A stretch of 28,734 nt of DNA, from the NCBI GenBank assembly GCA_002400085.1, contig DHEX01000145.1:17950-46683 (forward strand), written 5' to 3'. This stretch comes from Clostridiaceae bacterium UBA4839 (GTDB taxonomy: Bacteria; Bacillota; Clostridia; Clostridiales; Caloramatoraceae). The notes below the pieces were generated by a model. The model was not told the DNA's origin. It ran no database searches and saw nothing but the letters and a program-made list of their open reading frames with translations. Below are positions 17,384 through 25,901 of the stretch, piece by piece. Numbering within the stretch: position 1 is the stretch's first letter; each line of letters begins with the position of its first letter. The translations under genes and the position numbers were made by a program.

Positions 17384-18262
17384 ATGGAATTTGTTATTGT
17401 TACTGGACTTTCTGGGGCAGGCAAGACTCAGGCAATTAGAAGCCTTGAAGATATGGGATATTTTTGTATTGATAACCTTCCTCCTGCACTTTTATCAAAG
17501 TTTGCAGAAATATGCTGTCAGTCAAATGGTAAGATTGAAAAAGTTGCAGTTGTTGTAGATATTAGAGGCGGCAAGTTCTTTGATGATTTTTTTGGAGGCC
17601 TAAATGATTTAAAGGTAATGGGAAATAAATATCAGATATTGTTTATAGATGCTTCAGATGAGGTTCTTGTTAAAAGATATAAGGAATCAAGAAGGAACCA
17701 TCCTTTAGCGATACAAGGCAGAATTATAAATGGCATACGTGAGGAAAGGCAGAGGCTTGAGGAAGTAAAAAGGCATGCAGATCATATTATTGACACTACA
17801 AACCTTACCAGCAGGCAGCTTAAAGAGGAAATGCAAAAAATATTCCTTGTTGGTGAAGAGTTTGACAGCTTAATAATCAATGTTATTTCTTTTGGATTTA
17901 AATATGGGATTCCACTTGATTCAGATCTTGTTTTTGATGTAAGGTTTCTTCCAAATCCATATTATATAAAAGAATTAAAAAAGTATTCTGGGAATGATGA
18001 TAAAGTAAAGGAATATGTTTTTAAATGGCCGGAAACAATGGAGTTTATTAATAAAGTAAGCGATTTGCTTCAATTTTTAATTCCACTTTATATAAAAGAG
18101 GGTAAGAATCAGTTAGTTATATCTATAGGATGCACAGGTGGAAGGCACCGCTCAGTTGCAATTGCTAATAAAATTTTTGAAATACTAAAGGAACAGGGGC
18201 ACGCAGTATTTATAAACCATAGAGATATAAGCAAGGATGTTATGGGGGATGTTAACGAATGA
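17384..18262 (+). CDS. rapZ: RapZ/YvcJ-family nucleotide- and RNA-binding protein
   Basis: The 292-residue protein has the Walker A motif GLSGAGKT at residues 8-15 followed by the family segment [11 protein letters not shown], then RRNHPL, and a C-terminal domain with the [15 protein letters not shown] signature. E. coli RapZ is an adaptor that binds GlmZ and GlmY small RNAs to control GlcN-6-P synthase; Bacillus YvcJ hydrolyses GTP and affects competence. Which activity applies in a clostridium cannot be told from sequence, and glmZ-like RNAs are not expected here. Its last 4 bp (ATGA) overlap yvcK, which shows translational coupling in the rapZ-yvcK-whiA operon. Confidence 0.96.
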   Translation: MEFVIVTGLSGAGKTQAIRSLEDMGYFCIDNLPPALLSKFAEICCQSNGKIEKVAVVVDIRGGKFFDDFFGGLNDLKVMGNKYQILFIDASDEVLVKRYKESRRNHPLAIQGRIINGIREERQRLEEVKRHADHIIDTTNLTSRQLKEEMQKIFLVGEEFDSLIINVISFGFKYGIPLDSDLVFDVRFLPNPYYIKELKKYSGNDDKVKEYVFKWPETMEFINKVSDLLQFLIPLYIKEGKNQLVISIGCTGGRHRSVAIANKIFEILKEQGHAVFINHRDISKDVMGDVNE

Positions 18263-19368
18263 GCTTTGCAAGTTATAATAGCGAAAATGATAAGGACAAA
18301 GATAAAGAGTTATCGCGTAAGAAGATTACTTTAGATAAAGGGCCAAAGGTTGTAGCTATAGGCGGAGGTACAGGTTTATCTACAATGCTTAGGGGGTTAA
18401 AGGAATATACGTCAAATATTACTGCCATAGTAACTGTTGCAGATGATGGCGGTGGATCAGGAGCATTAAGGCAAAGCCTTGGAATGCTTCCGCCGGGGGA
18501 TATAAGAAACTGCCTTTTGGCTCTTGCTCACACAGAACCTGTAATGGAACAGCTCATGCAGTATAGGTTTAAAGATGGTGATTTAAAGGGCCAAAGTTTT
18601 GGAAACCTTTTTATTGCAGCTATGAATGGAATTTCAACAAATTTTGAAGAAGCAATTAAAAAGATGGGGGATGTACTTGCGGTAGTAGGGAAAGTTTATC
18701 CTGTTACAATGGAAAATGTTGATCTTTATGCAGAACTTGAAAATGGGAATATAATAAAGGGTGAATCTTCAATTCCAAAGGCAAGTATTGAACAAAACTC
18801 TAAGATAAAAAGAGTTTATCTTAATCCAGAAAGCCCCAAGCCCCTTGAAGATGCTCTTTATGATATAGAGGATGCTGATTGTATTATAATTGGCCCCGGA
18901 AGTTTATATACAAGCATCCTTCCTAATTTAGTAATTAAAGAGGTTACCGATAAAATAAAAACCTCAAAGGCACTAAAGATATATATATCAAATATTATGA
19001 CTCAGATAGGGGAAACTGACGGATATAAACTTTCAGATCATATAAATGCAATTGATTTTCATTCTAATGGAAGAGTTATTGATTTCATAATTGCCAATAA
19101 TGGGAAAATTCCTGAGCCTTATTTTACAAAATATAAAAATGATGGTCAGGATATAGTTGAAATTGATAGGGAAAACATCCCAAAGCAAATTAATATAATT
19201 GAAGAAGATTTTGTTCAGATAAAAGATGGGCTTTTAAGACATAATACTAAGGTACTTGCCAATGTAATTATGAAACTCATATTAAAAAATGCAATGCCAG
19301 AGGACGGAAAACAAACATTTGACTATTGTTATCTCTCAGAAAGAATAAAAGAAATGCAAAGGGGATGA
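18259..19368 (+). CDS. yvcK: YvcK/CofD-like gluconeogenesis factor
   Basis: The 369-residue protein has the CofD-like fold signatures [10 protein letters not shown] (35-44), [12 protein letters not shown] and [14 protein letters not shown]. Bacillus YvcK binds UDP-sugars and is needed for normal morphology and wall synthesis on gluconeogenic carbon sources; in listeria and mycobacteria its orthologues are linked to wall homeostasis and to Ser/Thr phosphorylation. The first 28 residues are a hydrophilic, charged extension ([16 protein letters not shown]) with no membrane segment. The start ATG at 18259 overlaps the rapZ stop and the stop is 4 bp before whiA. Possible functional link to the FHA and wall genes upstream is inference. 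Confidence 0.95.
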   Translation: MSFASYNSENDKDKDKELSRKKITLDKGPKVVAIGGGTGLSTMLRGLKEYTSNITAIVTVADDGGGSGALRQSLGMLPPGDIRNCLLALAHTEPVMEQLMQYRFKDGDLKGQSFGNLFIAAMNGISTNFEEAIKKMGDVLAVVGKVYPVTMENVDLYAELENGNIIKGESSIPKASIEQNSKIKRVYLNPESPKPLEDALYDIEDADCIIIGPGSLYTSILPNLVIKEVTDKIKTSKALKIYISNIMTQIGETDGYKLSDHINAIDFHSNGRVIDFIIANNGKIPEPYFTKYKNDGQDIVEIDRENIPKQINIIEEDFVQIKDGLLRHNTKVLANVIMKLILKNAMPEDGKQTFDYCYLSERIKEMQRG

Positions 19369-19372
19369 TGAT

Positions 19373-20329
19373 GTGTCATTTTCTTCTAAAGCTAAAAATG
19401 AAATATGCAGGTTAAGCGATGAGAAGGACTGCTGCAAGCTTGCTGAAATATCAGCAATTATAAAAACCAGCGGCACAATAAATATAAGGCCAAAGCAGGG
19501 GTTAAGCTTTAAGATTTCCACAGAAAACCCTGCAATAGCAAGGAAGGTTTTTACTCTTTTAAAGGATTTGTTTGGTATTCATACACAGATTTTAGTTAAA
19601 AAGAATAACTCTCTTAAAAAGAATAATATTTACCTTCTTCTTGTAAAAGGGGATATGGGAGCAAAGGATATATTAATAAAAACTGGCATATTGCGAGAAA
19701 ATCCAAATAAGACATTAAGCATTGCAAATAAGATTCCCCAGGAAATGATAAGGAAAAACTGCTGCAAAAGGGCTTATATAAGAGGAGCATTCTTAGGCGG
19801 CGGCTCTGTAAGCAATCCTGAAAAGACATATCATCTGGAATTTGTAATGAGCACCTTTGACTTTGCAGAGGAGCTTATGAAATTAATTAATTCCTTTAAT
19901 TTAAATGCAAAGGTAATAGACAGGAAAAACAATTTCGTGGTTTATATAAAGGAAGGGGAACAGATAGTGGATCTTTTAAATATTATAGGGGCACATTCTG
20001 CTCTTCTTGACCTTGAAAATGTTATGATTTATAAGGAAATCAGAAACAATGTAAACAGGCTTGTAAACTGTGAAACTGCAAACCTTAGTAAAACTGTGGA
20101 TGCTGCAGTAAGACAAATAGAATCAATAAAATTTATTCAGAAGAAAATAGGATTAAAAAAACTGCCTCCAAATTTGAAGGAAATTGCTGAGATAAGAATG
20201 AAATATCCTGATTTGCCGCTTAAAGAGCTTGGAGAGATGATGAATCCACCTATTGGCAAATCCGGTGTGAATCATAGACTTAGAAGGATTGAAAAGATTG
20301 CAGAGGAATTAAAAGATGACGGGTATTAA
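19373..20329 (+). CDS. whiA: WhiA-family DNA-binding protein
   Basis: WhiA combines an N-terminal LAGLIDADG-like fold with no nuclease activity and a C-terminal helix-turn-helix. It controls sporulation-septation genes in Streptomyces and affects division and chromosome segregation in Bacillus. The 318-residue product begins SFSSKAKNE, the usual family start, has the RGAFLGGGSVSNPEKTYHLE segment (about 136-155), and ends with the HTH region LPLKELGEMM..IGKSGVNHRLRRI. The start is GTG 19373; no in-frame ATG lies nearby, and AGGGG at 19360-19364 supports it. An ATG at 19371 is in another frame. It is the last gene of the rapZ-yvcK-whiA operon, and its terminator overlaps its stop codon. Confidence 0.96.
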   Translation: MSFSSKAKNEICRLSDEKDCCKLAEISAIIKTSGTINIRPKQGLSFKISTENPAIARKVFTLLKDLFGIHTQILVKKNNSLKKNNIYLLLVKGDMGAKDILIKTGILRENPNKTLSIANKIPQEMIRKNCCKRAYIRGAFLGGGSVSNPEKTYHLEFVMSTFDFAEELMKLINSFNLNAKVIDRKNNFVVYIKEGEQIVDLLNIIGAHSALLDLENVMIYKEIRNNVNRLVNCETANLSKTVDAAVRQIESIKFIQKKIGLKKLPPNLKEIAEIRMKYPDLPLKELGEMMNPPIGKSGVNHRLRRIEKIAEELKDDGY

Positions 20330-20345
20330 AAAGCCCGTTATTTTT
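20319..20345 (+). terminator. Compact terminator overlapping the whiA stop codon
   Basis: ACGGG (20319-20323) pairs with CCCGT (20334-20338) around a 10-nt loop that contains the whiA TAA, and TATTTTT follows. The stem is short, so efficiency is probably moderate. Confidence 0.55.
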
Positions 20346-20353
20346 GATATAAT
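20345..20353 (+). promoter_or_regulatory. Extended -10 promoter for the ytoI-dnaE pair
   Basis: TGATATAAT (20345-20353) matches TGnTATAAT and directly abuts the whiA terminator T-run, 37 bp before the ytoI ATG. The -35 region (ATTAAA, around 20325) is weak. Confidence 0.5.
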
Positions 20354-20390
20354 AGACATAGGGAAAATAGATAAATGAGGGGTTGTGTAT

Positions 20391-21698
20391 ATGACAAAAC
20401 ACGAAGGAATAATAAGGTACATATATAAACTTGAAGTTGGGACCAAAATATCTGTACGTTCGGTTGCAACTTCTTTGAAAGTTAGTGATGGAACTGCTTA
20501 TAGGGCAATTAAAGATGCTGAATCTATGGGGTTTGTAAGTACAGTACCAAGGATTGGGACTGTAAGAATAGAAAAGGTTGAAAAAAAGAATATCGAAACT
20601 CTTACTTATGCAGAAGTTGTAAACATTGTAGATGGTTCTGCTTTAGGCGGAAAGGATGGTCTTTATAAAACTTTAAACAAGTTTGTAATAGGGGCTATGA
20701 CAGTAGATGAAATGAAAAAATATTTAAGTGAGGGGAGCCTTTTAATTGTTGGAAACAGGGAGGAAGCTCAAAAACTTGCTATTGAAAATGAATGTGCTGT
20801 TTTAATAACTGGTGGTTTTAACTGCAGCGAAGAAATAAAGGCACTGGCAAATAAAAAGAAGCTTCCTATAATGTCCTGCAGTTATGATACTTTTACCACT
20901 GCTACTATGATAAATAGGGCTATATCAGAAAATTTGATTAAAAAGGATATCATTTTAGTTGAAGATATAATGGAAACAAACTTAGCAGTACTTAATGCTA
21001 ATAGCACTGTGGGAGATGCCAGGGAACTTGTGCAAAGTTCTAAACACGGGAAACTTCCTGTTATAGATGAAAATAATAAAGTAATAGGTCTTGTTACTTT
21101 AAAAGATATAGCAGCAGATGCCTTTGATGATGAAAGTATTACAAATTATATGATAAAAAATCCAGTTACCGTTGGGGCAAAAACTTCTGTGGCATATGCA
21201 GCTCATATTATGGCATGGGAGGGTATTGAGCTTATTCCAGTAATTGAGTCTAAACAGCTTGTAGGAGTTATAAGCAGACAGGATGTTATTAAAGCACTTC
21301 AGTTTGCTAATAATCAGCCCCAGGTTGGAGAAACCATGGATGATATTCTATTAAGGGGATTTAAACATACAAATACTAATTCAGGGATTAAATTTACTGG
21401 AAAGATTATACCAGAAATGCTTAATCCTATAGGAACTGCAAGCTGGAGTGCACTTTCAATGCTTATGCAGACCTGTGGCACTTTAGCTCTTAATCAGAAA
21501 AATCATACGAATGTGGCAATAGATTCTTTTAGTATAATATTTGTAAAACCAATTCAAGTAGATTCAAAGGTTACAATAAATGCAGACTTTATAGATACAA
21601 GCAGGGGATTTTCAAAGGTTGAAATTGTAATATACAGTGAAAAAGATCAGGAACCTGTGGCAAAGGCTCTTTTAAGCGGGAAGATACTTAGAAAGTAG
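20391..21698 (+). CDS. ytoI: YtoI-like protein: HTH, DRTGG, tandem CBS, hotdog domains
   Basis: This 435-residue cytoplasmic protein has four parts: an N-terminal winged-HTH region (KHEGIIRYIYKLEVGTKISVR, with VSDGTAYRAIKDAE as probable recognition helix); a DRTGG domain (about 75-185); a pair of CBS motifs (about 195-305, including GKLPVIDENNKVIGLVT and ELIPVIESKQLVGVIS); and a C-terminal hotdog or thioesterase-like domain (about 325-433). CBS pairs usually bind adenine nucleotides and DRTGG domains are regulatory, so it is probably a ligand-controlled regulator, but no ligand or target is known. I prefer ATG 20391 to GTG 20385: GAGGGG is correctly spaced only for the ATG, and the resulting TKHE start is the family norm. 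dnaE starts 8 bp after its stop. Confidence 0.88.
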   Translation: MTKHEGIIRYIYKLEVGTKISVRSVATSLKVSDGTAYRAIKDAESMGFVSTVPRIGTVRIEKVEKKNIETLTYAEVVNIVDGSALGGKDGLYKTLNKFVIGAMTVDEMKKYLSEGSLLIVGNREEAQKLAIENECAVLITGGFNCSEEIKALANKKKLPIMSCSYDTFTTATMINRAISENLIKKDIILVEDIMETNLAVLNANSTVGDARELVQSSKHGKLPVIDENNKVIGLVTLKDIAADAFDDESITNYMIKNPVTVGAKTSVAYAAHIMAWEGIELIPVIESKQLVGVISRQDVIKALQFANNQPQVGETMDDILLRGFKHTNTNSGIKFTGKIIPEMLNPIGTASWSALSMLMQTCGTLALNQKNHTNVAIDSFSIIFVKPIQVDSKVTINADFIDTSRGFSKVEIVIYSEKDQEPVAKALLSGKILRK

Positions 21699-21706
21699 GT
21701 GGGATT

Positions 21707-24700
21707 TTGGCAAGGTTTGTACATCTTCATGTTCATACTGAATACAGTTTACTTGATGGTTCAGCCAGAATTAAAGATCTGGTAAAAAGAGCAAAGGAAT
21801 TAAATATGGATAGCCTTGCTATAACTGATCATGGTTCTATGTATGGAGTTATAGATTTTTATAAAGCCTGTAAGGAGGAAGGTATTAAACCTATAATTGG
21901 CTGCGAAACGTATATTGCTCCAAGAGGTCTTTATAAAAAGGAATCCAACTATGACAGTGAAAATTATCATTTGGTGCTTCTTGCAAAGAATAATGATGGC
22001 TATAAGAATCTGATGAAAATTGATTCCAAGGCTTTTATTGATGGATTTTATTATAAACCGAGGGCAGATTATGAACTTTTAAGGCAGTATTCTAATGGGA
22101 TTATAGCACTAAGCGCCTGCCTCGGAGGAGAGGTTCAAAGCCTTCTTTTAAATGGGGATTATAATGGAGCTAAGGAAAAGGCTCTTTTATATGACAGCAT
22201 ATTTGGGAGAGGAAATTTTTATCTTGAGCTTCAGGATCATGGAATAGAAGAACAAAAAAGAGTGGATATGGATCTTATAAGAATGTCAAAGGAGACAGGA
22301 ATTCCCCTCGTAGCTACCAACGATGTCCACTATATAAACCGGGAGGATGCACCTGCTCATGAAATTCTTCTTTGTATTCAAACTGGGAAAACTATTGATG
22401 ATGAAAACAGGATGAGCTTTAAAACTGATGAATTTTATTTAAAATCTCAAGAAGAAATGTGCAGCTTGTTTGAGTCTGAACCTTCTGCCATTGAAAATAC
22501 GAGAAAAATTGCTGATATGTGCAATGTAGAGATTGAATTTCATAAAACCAAGCTGCCAAAATTTGAAACTCCAAAGGGGATTGATTCTAAAGATTATTTA
22601 AGAAAGCTTTGTATGGAAGGATTATATAAAAGATATGGGGAAAACCCACGCAAAGAGGCGCTGGATAGGCTTAACTATGAGCTTTCAGTAATACAAAGCA
22701 TGGGCTATGTTGATTATTTTTTAATAGTTTGGGATTTTATAAGATTTGCAAGGGAAAAGGGAATTATGACAGGGCCGGGAAGAGGCTCTGCAGCAGGTTC
22801 TATTGTAGCTTATACCCTTGGGATTACAAAGATAGATCCTCTTAAATATAATCTTATATTTGAAAGATTTTTAAATCCTGAAAGAGTAAGTATGCCAGAT
22901 ATAGATTCTGACTTTTGCTATGAAAGGCGACAGGAAGTTATTGATTATGTAGTAGAAAAGTATGGAAAAGACAGGGTAGCACAAATTATAACTTTTGGAA
23001 CTATGGCAGCAAGGGCAGCTATAAGAGATGTGGGAAGAGCTCTTAACTATTCTTATGCAGAAGTAGATGTAATTGCAAAAATGATTCCTATGGAGCTTAA
23101 TATTACCATAGATAAAGCTCTTGAAATGAACCCTGAGCTTAAAAAACAATATGATGAAAATGAAAGAGTTAAAAATTTAATTGATATATCAAGATCCCTT
23201 GAAGGACTTCCAAGACATGCATCTACCCATGCAGCAGGAGTTGTAATTTGTTCTGCACCTGTAGATGAATATGTACCTCTTGCAAAAAATGATGACACTA
23301 TAGTTACACAGTTTACCATGACCACTTTAGAGGAGCTTGGTCTTTTAAAAATGGATTTTTTAGGTTTAAGAACACTTACAGTTATAAGGGATACTATAGA
23401 TACTGTAAAACAAAACAAGGGAGAAACTATTGATATTGACAACATTGATTATGATAAAAAAGAAGTTTATGAAATGATAAGCGAGGGTCACACTGAAGGA
23501 GTATTCCAGCTTGAATCTTCAGGTATGACTAATTTTATGAAAGAACTAAAGCCTAATAACCTTGAAGATATTATAGCAGGTATAGCTCTTTATAGACCAG
23601 GCCCTATGAATCAAATTCCAACATACATTAAAAATAAAAACAACCCTGATGAAATTAAATATTTGGATGAAAAACTGGAGCCTATTTTAAACGTAACCTA
23701 TGGATGCCTTGTTTATCAGGAACAGGTTATGCAGGTGGTTAGGGACATTGGAGGCTATTCTCTTGGAAGGGCAGACCTTGTTAGGCGTGCTATGTCAAAG
23801 AAAAAACATTCGGTTATGGAAAAGGAAAGAAAGAATTTTATATATGGTAAGTTAGATGAAAATGGGAATGTTGTTATTCCCGGAGCCATAAGAAATGGTG
23901 TGAGTGAGGAAGTAGCAAACCAGCTTTTTGATATAATGATGGACTTTGCTTCCTATGCTTTTAATAAGTCCCACGCAGCAGCTTATGCAGTTATAGCTTA
24001 TCAAACGGCTTATTTGAAAAAATATTACCCTGTGGAATTTATGTGTGCAATGCTTACAAGTGTAATGGGAAACAACGAAAAGGTGGCCTTTTATATAAAT
24101 GCATGCAAAAAGATGGGCATAAAAGTTCTTCCTCCTGATATAAATGAAAGCTATGAAGGCTTTTCAGTTAGTAGTGATGGAATTAGGTTTGGTCTTGCTG
24201 CAATAAAAAATGTTGGAAAGGGTGCAATAAGTTCAATCATAAATTCAAGAGAGGAAAAGGGCAAATTTATAGGGATTACAGATTTTTGCGAAAAGGTGAA
24301 TTTAAGCGAAATTAATAAAAGAGCAGTAGAAAGTATGATTAAAGCAGGGGCATTTGACTCCCTTAATATTAAAAGATCTCAGCTTTTGGCATCTTATGAG
24401 AGAATAATGGATTCAATTATAAATGATAAAAAGAAAAATATAGACGGGCAGATTTCACTTTTTAATGATTTAATTGAGAAAGATGAGGGAAACAAAGATT
24501 TTCTTCCTGATTTAAAGGAGTTTGATAAAAAATATCTTTTAGCTATGGAAAAAGAAATGACAGGTCTTTATATAAGCGGCCATCCTCTTGATGAATATCA
24601 GGAAGAATTGGATACTTTAACTAATACCAAAACTACAGATATTGTTACTATTGAAAGTGAAGAATCTGATGAATATGAGGCAAAGGTAAGAGATAATCAG

Positions 24701-25198
24701 CAGGTAATAATTGGAGGCCTTATTTCAAAAATAAGTATTAAATCTACTAAAAATAATGAGATAATGGAATTTATTAATTTAGAAGATATGTTTGGGAGTG
24801 TAGAGGTAATTGTTTTTCCAAAGACTTATCAGAAATTTAATAGGATTTTAGTTGAGGATAATATTGTTATAATTAATGGAAGAGTAAGCATTCGTGAAGA
24901 GGAGCAGCCAAAGATTATTGCTGAAAATATTGAGACGCTAAAAAGAAATGAGGACAATCCACATCATGGTAAATTAAGTAAGCTATATATAAGATTGGAT
25001 GATACTGATTGGAAAAATAGTATTGAATATTTAAAGCCTGTAATGCTAAAATACAGCGGTAAAAGCCCAGTTTATGTGTATTTAAAGAAATCTAAAAAGC
25101 TTTTTGTTGCAGAAAAAAGTTTATGGGTAAATATTTGTGATGAGCTTGTGGTTAGCATTAAGGAAAAAATAGGAGAAGAAAATGTAAGGGCGGAGTAA
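21707..25198 (+). CDS. dnaE: DNA polymerase III alpha subunit, DnaE type
   Basis: This is a C-family replicative polymerase of 1163 residues. In order: a PHP domain (1-210) with a complete metal-ligand set, H8 and H10 (HLHVHT), D17, D41-H42, E67, H88, C138, D206 and H208; the polymerase palm with PDIDSDF (D398 and D400 as catalytic acids) and GPGRGSAAGS; a fingers and helix-hairpin-helix region; an OB fold (VIIGGLISKISIKST, about 1005-1085); and a C-terminal tail. Firmicutes normally also have PolC; this one lacks the inserted 3'-5' exonuclease and is the DnaE type. The start is TTG 21707 with AGGTGG at 21697-21702, overlapping the ytoI stop. The weak start codon may keep DnaE levels low. No terminator is evident before repeat copy C. 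Confidence 0.97.
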   Translation: MARFVHLHVHTEYSLLDGSARIKDLVKRAKELNMDSLAITDHGSMYGVIDFYKACKEEGIKPIIGCETYIAPRGLYKKESNYDSENYHLVLLAKNNDGYKNLMKIDSKAFIDGFYYKPRADYELLRQYSNGIIALSACLGGEVQSLLLNGDYNGAKEKALLYDSIFGRGNFYLELQDHGIEEQKRVDMDLIRMSKETGIPLVATNDVHYINREDAPAHEILLCIQTGKTIDDENRMSFKTDEFYLKSQEEMCSLFESEPSAIENTRKIADMCNVEIEFHKTKLPKFETPKGIDSKDYLRKLCMEGLYKRYGENPRKEALDRLNYELSVIQSMGYVDYFLIVWDFIRFAREKGIMTGPGRGSAAGSIVAYTLGITKIDPLKYNLIFERFLNPERVSMPDIDSDFCYERRQEVIDYVVEKYGKDRVAQIITFGTMAARAAIRDVGRALNYSYAEVDVIAKMIPMELNITIDKALEMNPELKKQYDENERVKNLIDISRSLEGLPRHASTHAAGVVICSAPVDEYVPLAKNDDTIVTQFTMTTLEELGLLKMDFLGLRTLTVIRDTIDTVKQNKGETIDIDNIDYDKKEVYEMISEGHTEGVFQLESSGMTNFMKELKPNNLEDIIAGIALYRPGPMNQIPTYIKNKNNPDEIKYLDEKLEPILNVTYGCLVYQEQVMQVVRDIGGYSLGRADLVRRAMSKKKHSVMEKERKNFIYGKLDENGNVVIPGAIRNGVSEEVANQLFDIMMDFASYAFNKSHAAAYAVIAYQTAYLKKYYPVEFMCAMLTSVMGNNEKVAFYINACKKMGIKVLPPDINESYEGFSVSSDGIRFGLAAIKNVGKGAISSIINSREEKGKFIGITDFCEKVNLSEINKRAVESMIKAGAFDSLNIKRSQLLASYERIMDSIINDKKKNIDGQISLFNDLIEKDEGNKDFLPDLKEFDKKYLLAMEKEMTGLYISGHPLDEYQEELDTLTNTKTTDIVTIESEESDEYEAKVRDNQQVIIGGLISKISIKSTKNNEIMEFINLEDMFGSVEVIVFPKTYQKFNRILVEDNIVIINGRVSIREEEQPKIIAENIETLKRNEDNPHHGKLSKLYIRLDDTDWKNSIEYLKPVMLKYSGKSPVYVYLKKSKKLFVAEKSLWVNICDELVVSIKEKIGEENVRAE

Positions 25199-25251
25199 AG
25201 GTATTGATTTATTTTGGCGAATTATGAATAAATTTATGCACTTCAATTTGC

Positions 25252-25503
25252 AATTTAGACTTAATACACCGTGGAATAAGAAACAAAGATGTTCTAAGGC
25301 TTAAAATGCCAGACAAACTGTAGGGAATGGTCTTGACCATTCCGTTGATGGACGAGCAAAATTTAGGAGAGTGGAAGGTGCCAGCACCCAATAATAATTT
25401 TATTCTGTGGCATTTGTAGGACGATCTGAATTTAAGGGGGCGGAACGGTCAAGACCGTTCCCTACGCTATGTTCATTGATGGATGTTAAATTGGTGAATT
25501 GCA
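25252..25503. repeat. Palindromic repeat family 1, copy C
   Basis: This copy is nearly colinear with copy A: 25281-25344 and 1533-1596 differ at 5 of 64 positions, and the inner-arm spacing is also 96 nt. The left outer arm is 25252-25280. The inner arms are 25319-25344 and 25441-25465, and each is itself a perfect hairpin: GGAATGGTC-TT-GACCATTCC (25324-25343) and GGAACGGTC-AA-GACCGTTCC (25442-25461). The right outer arm of copy A is missing. Instead a segment TATGTTCATTGATGG...TAAATTG (25468-25492) resembles the right flank of copy B. It lies in the 434-bp gap between dnaE and the next gene, which also contains the promoter at 25518-25546. Confidence 0.85.
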
Positions 25504-25517
25504 GGAACTTTATGTAA

Positions 25518-25546
25518 TTGAAAATACAGGGCCCATATGATATAAT
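25518..25546 (+). promoter_or_regulatory. Sigma-A-type promoter for the small gene-pfkA-pyk operon
   Basis: The -35 hexamer TTGAAA (25518-25523) and the -10 hexamer TATAAT (25541-25546) are 17 bp apart, and TGA precedes the -10, giving an extended -10 as well. This is the best promoter in the window. Transcription would start near 25553, leaving about 80 nt of leader. A second TATAAT at 25593-25598 has no good -35. Confidence 0.75.
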
Positions 25547-25632
25547 AATTTACGATTATACAAATAATATGAGTAATGTAAAGTATATTGATTATAATGT
25601 GGACACATGACGTCTTTGAAGGAGATATTAGT

Positions 25633-25824
25633 ATGTGGACAGTTGTATATGTTGCTCAAAATAAAGAAGAATTAGATAAAATTTATAAGGCATTGGATGA
25701 TGAAGGGATCCTTATAAAGACTAGAGGAATTGGAAAATCTGATGATAAAGCTATTTATGAAGTCCTTGTTCCTCAGGCAGAGGTAGAAGATGCATCAGTA
25801 GTTCTTACTTCAATTGTATATTGA
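25633..25824 (+). CDS. Small DUF2007-like protein
   Basis: The 63-residue soluble protein begins MWTVVYVAQNKEELDKIYKA and continues with a beta-alpha-beta pattern (ILIKTRGIG... IYEVLVPQAEVEDASVVL). It resembles the small DUF2007 / putative signal-transducing domain proteins, which have a GlnB-like ferredoxin fold. AAGGAG at 25619-25624 fits ATG 25633; an in-frame upstream ATG at 25588 would add a poorly conserved-looking 15 residues and has no ribosome binding site. It lies 77 bp upstream of pfkA and shares its promoter, so a link to glycolytic control is conceivable. I do not know its function. Some database entries for similar proteins carry unlikely enzyme names, which this length cannot support. 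Confidence 0.75.
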   Translation: MWTVVYVAQNKEELDKIYKALDDEGILIKTRGIGKSDDKAIYEVLVPQAEVEDASVVLTSIVY

Positions 25825-25859
25825 TTTTTAAGTGATATGGGGTTTAATTTATTATTACT

Positions 25860-25876
25860 GGGACTTAAGTTGTCCC
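25860..25876 (+). other. Small hairpin in the pfkA leader
   Basis: GGGAC (25860-25864) and GTCCC (25872-25876) flank a 7-nt loop, 25 bp before the pfkA start. There is no T-run, so it is more likely a spacer or mRNA-processing hairpin than a terminator. The support is weak. Confidence 0.3.
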
Positions 25877-25901
25877 TAGTGGACATAGGAGGTTATGTTA
25901 T

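Noticed and set aside
23053..23445. 130-codon open frame on the - strand inside dnaE
   Set aside because: It is a shadow of the polymerase domain and has no upstream ribosome binding site in the expected orientation.
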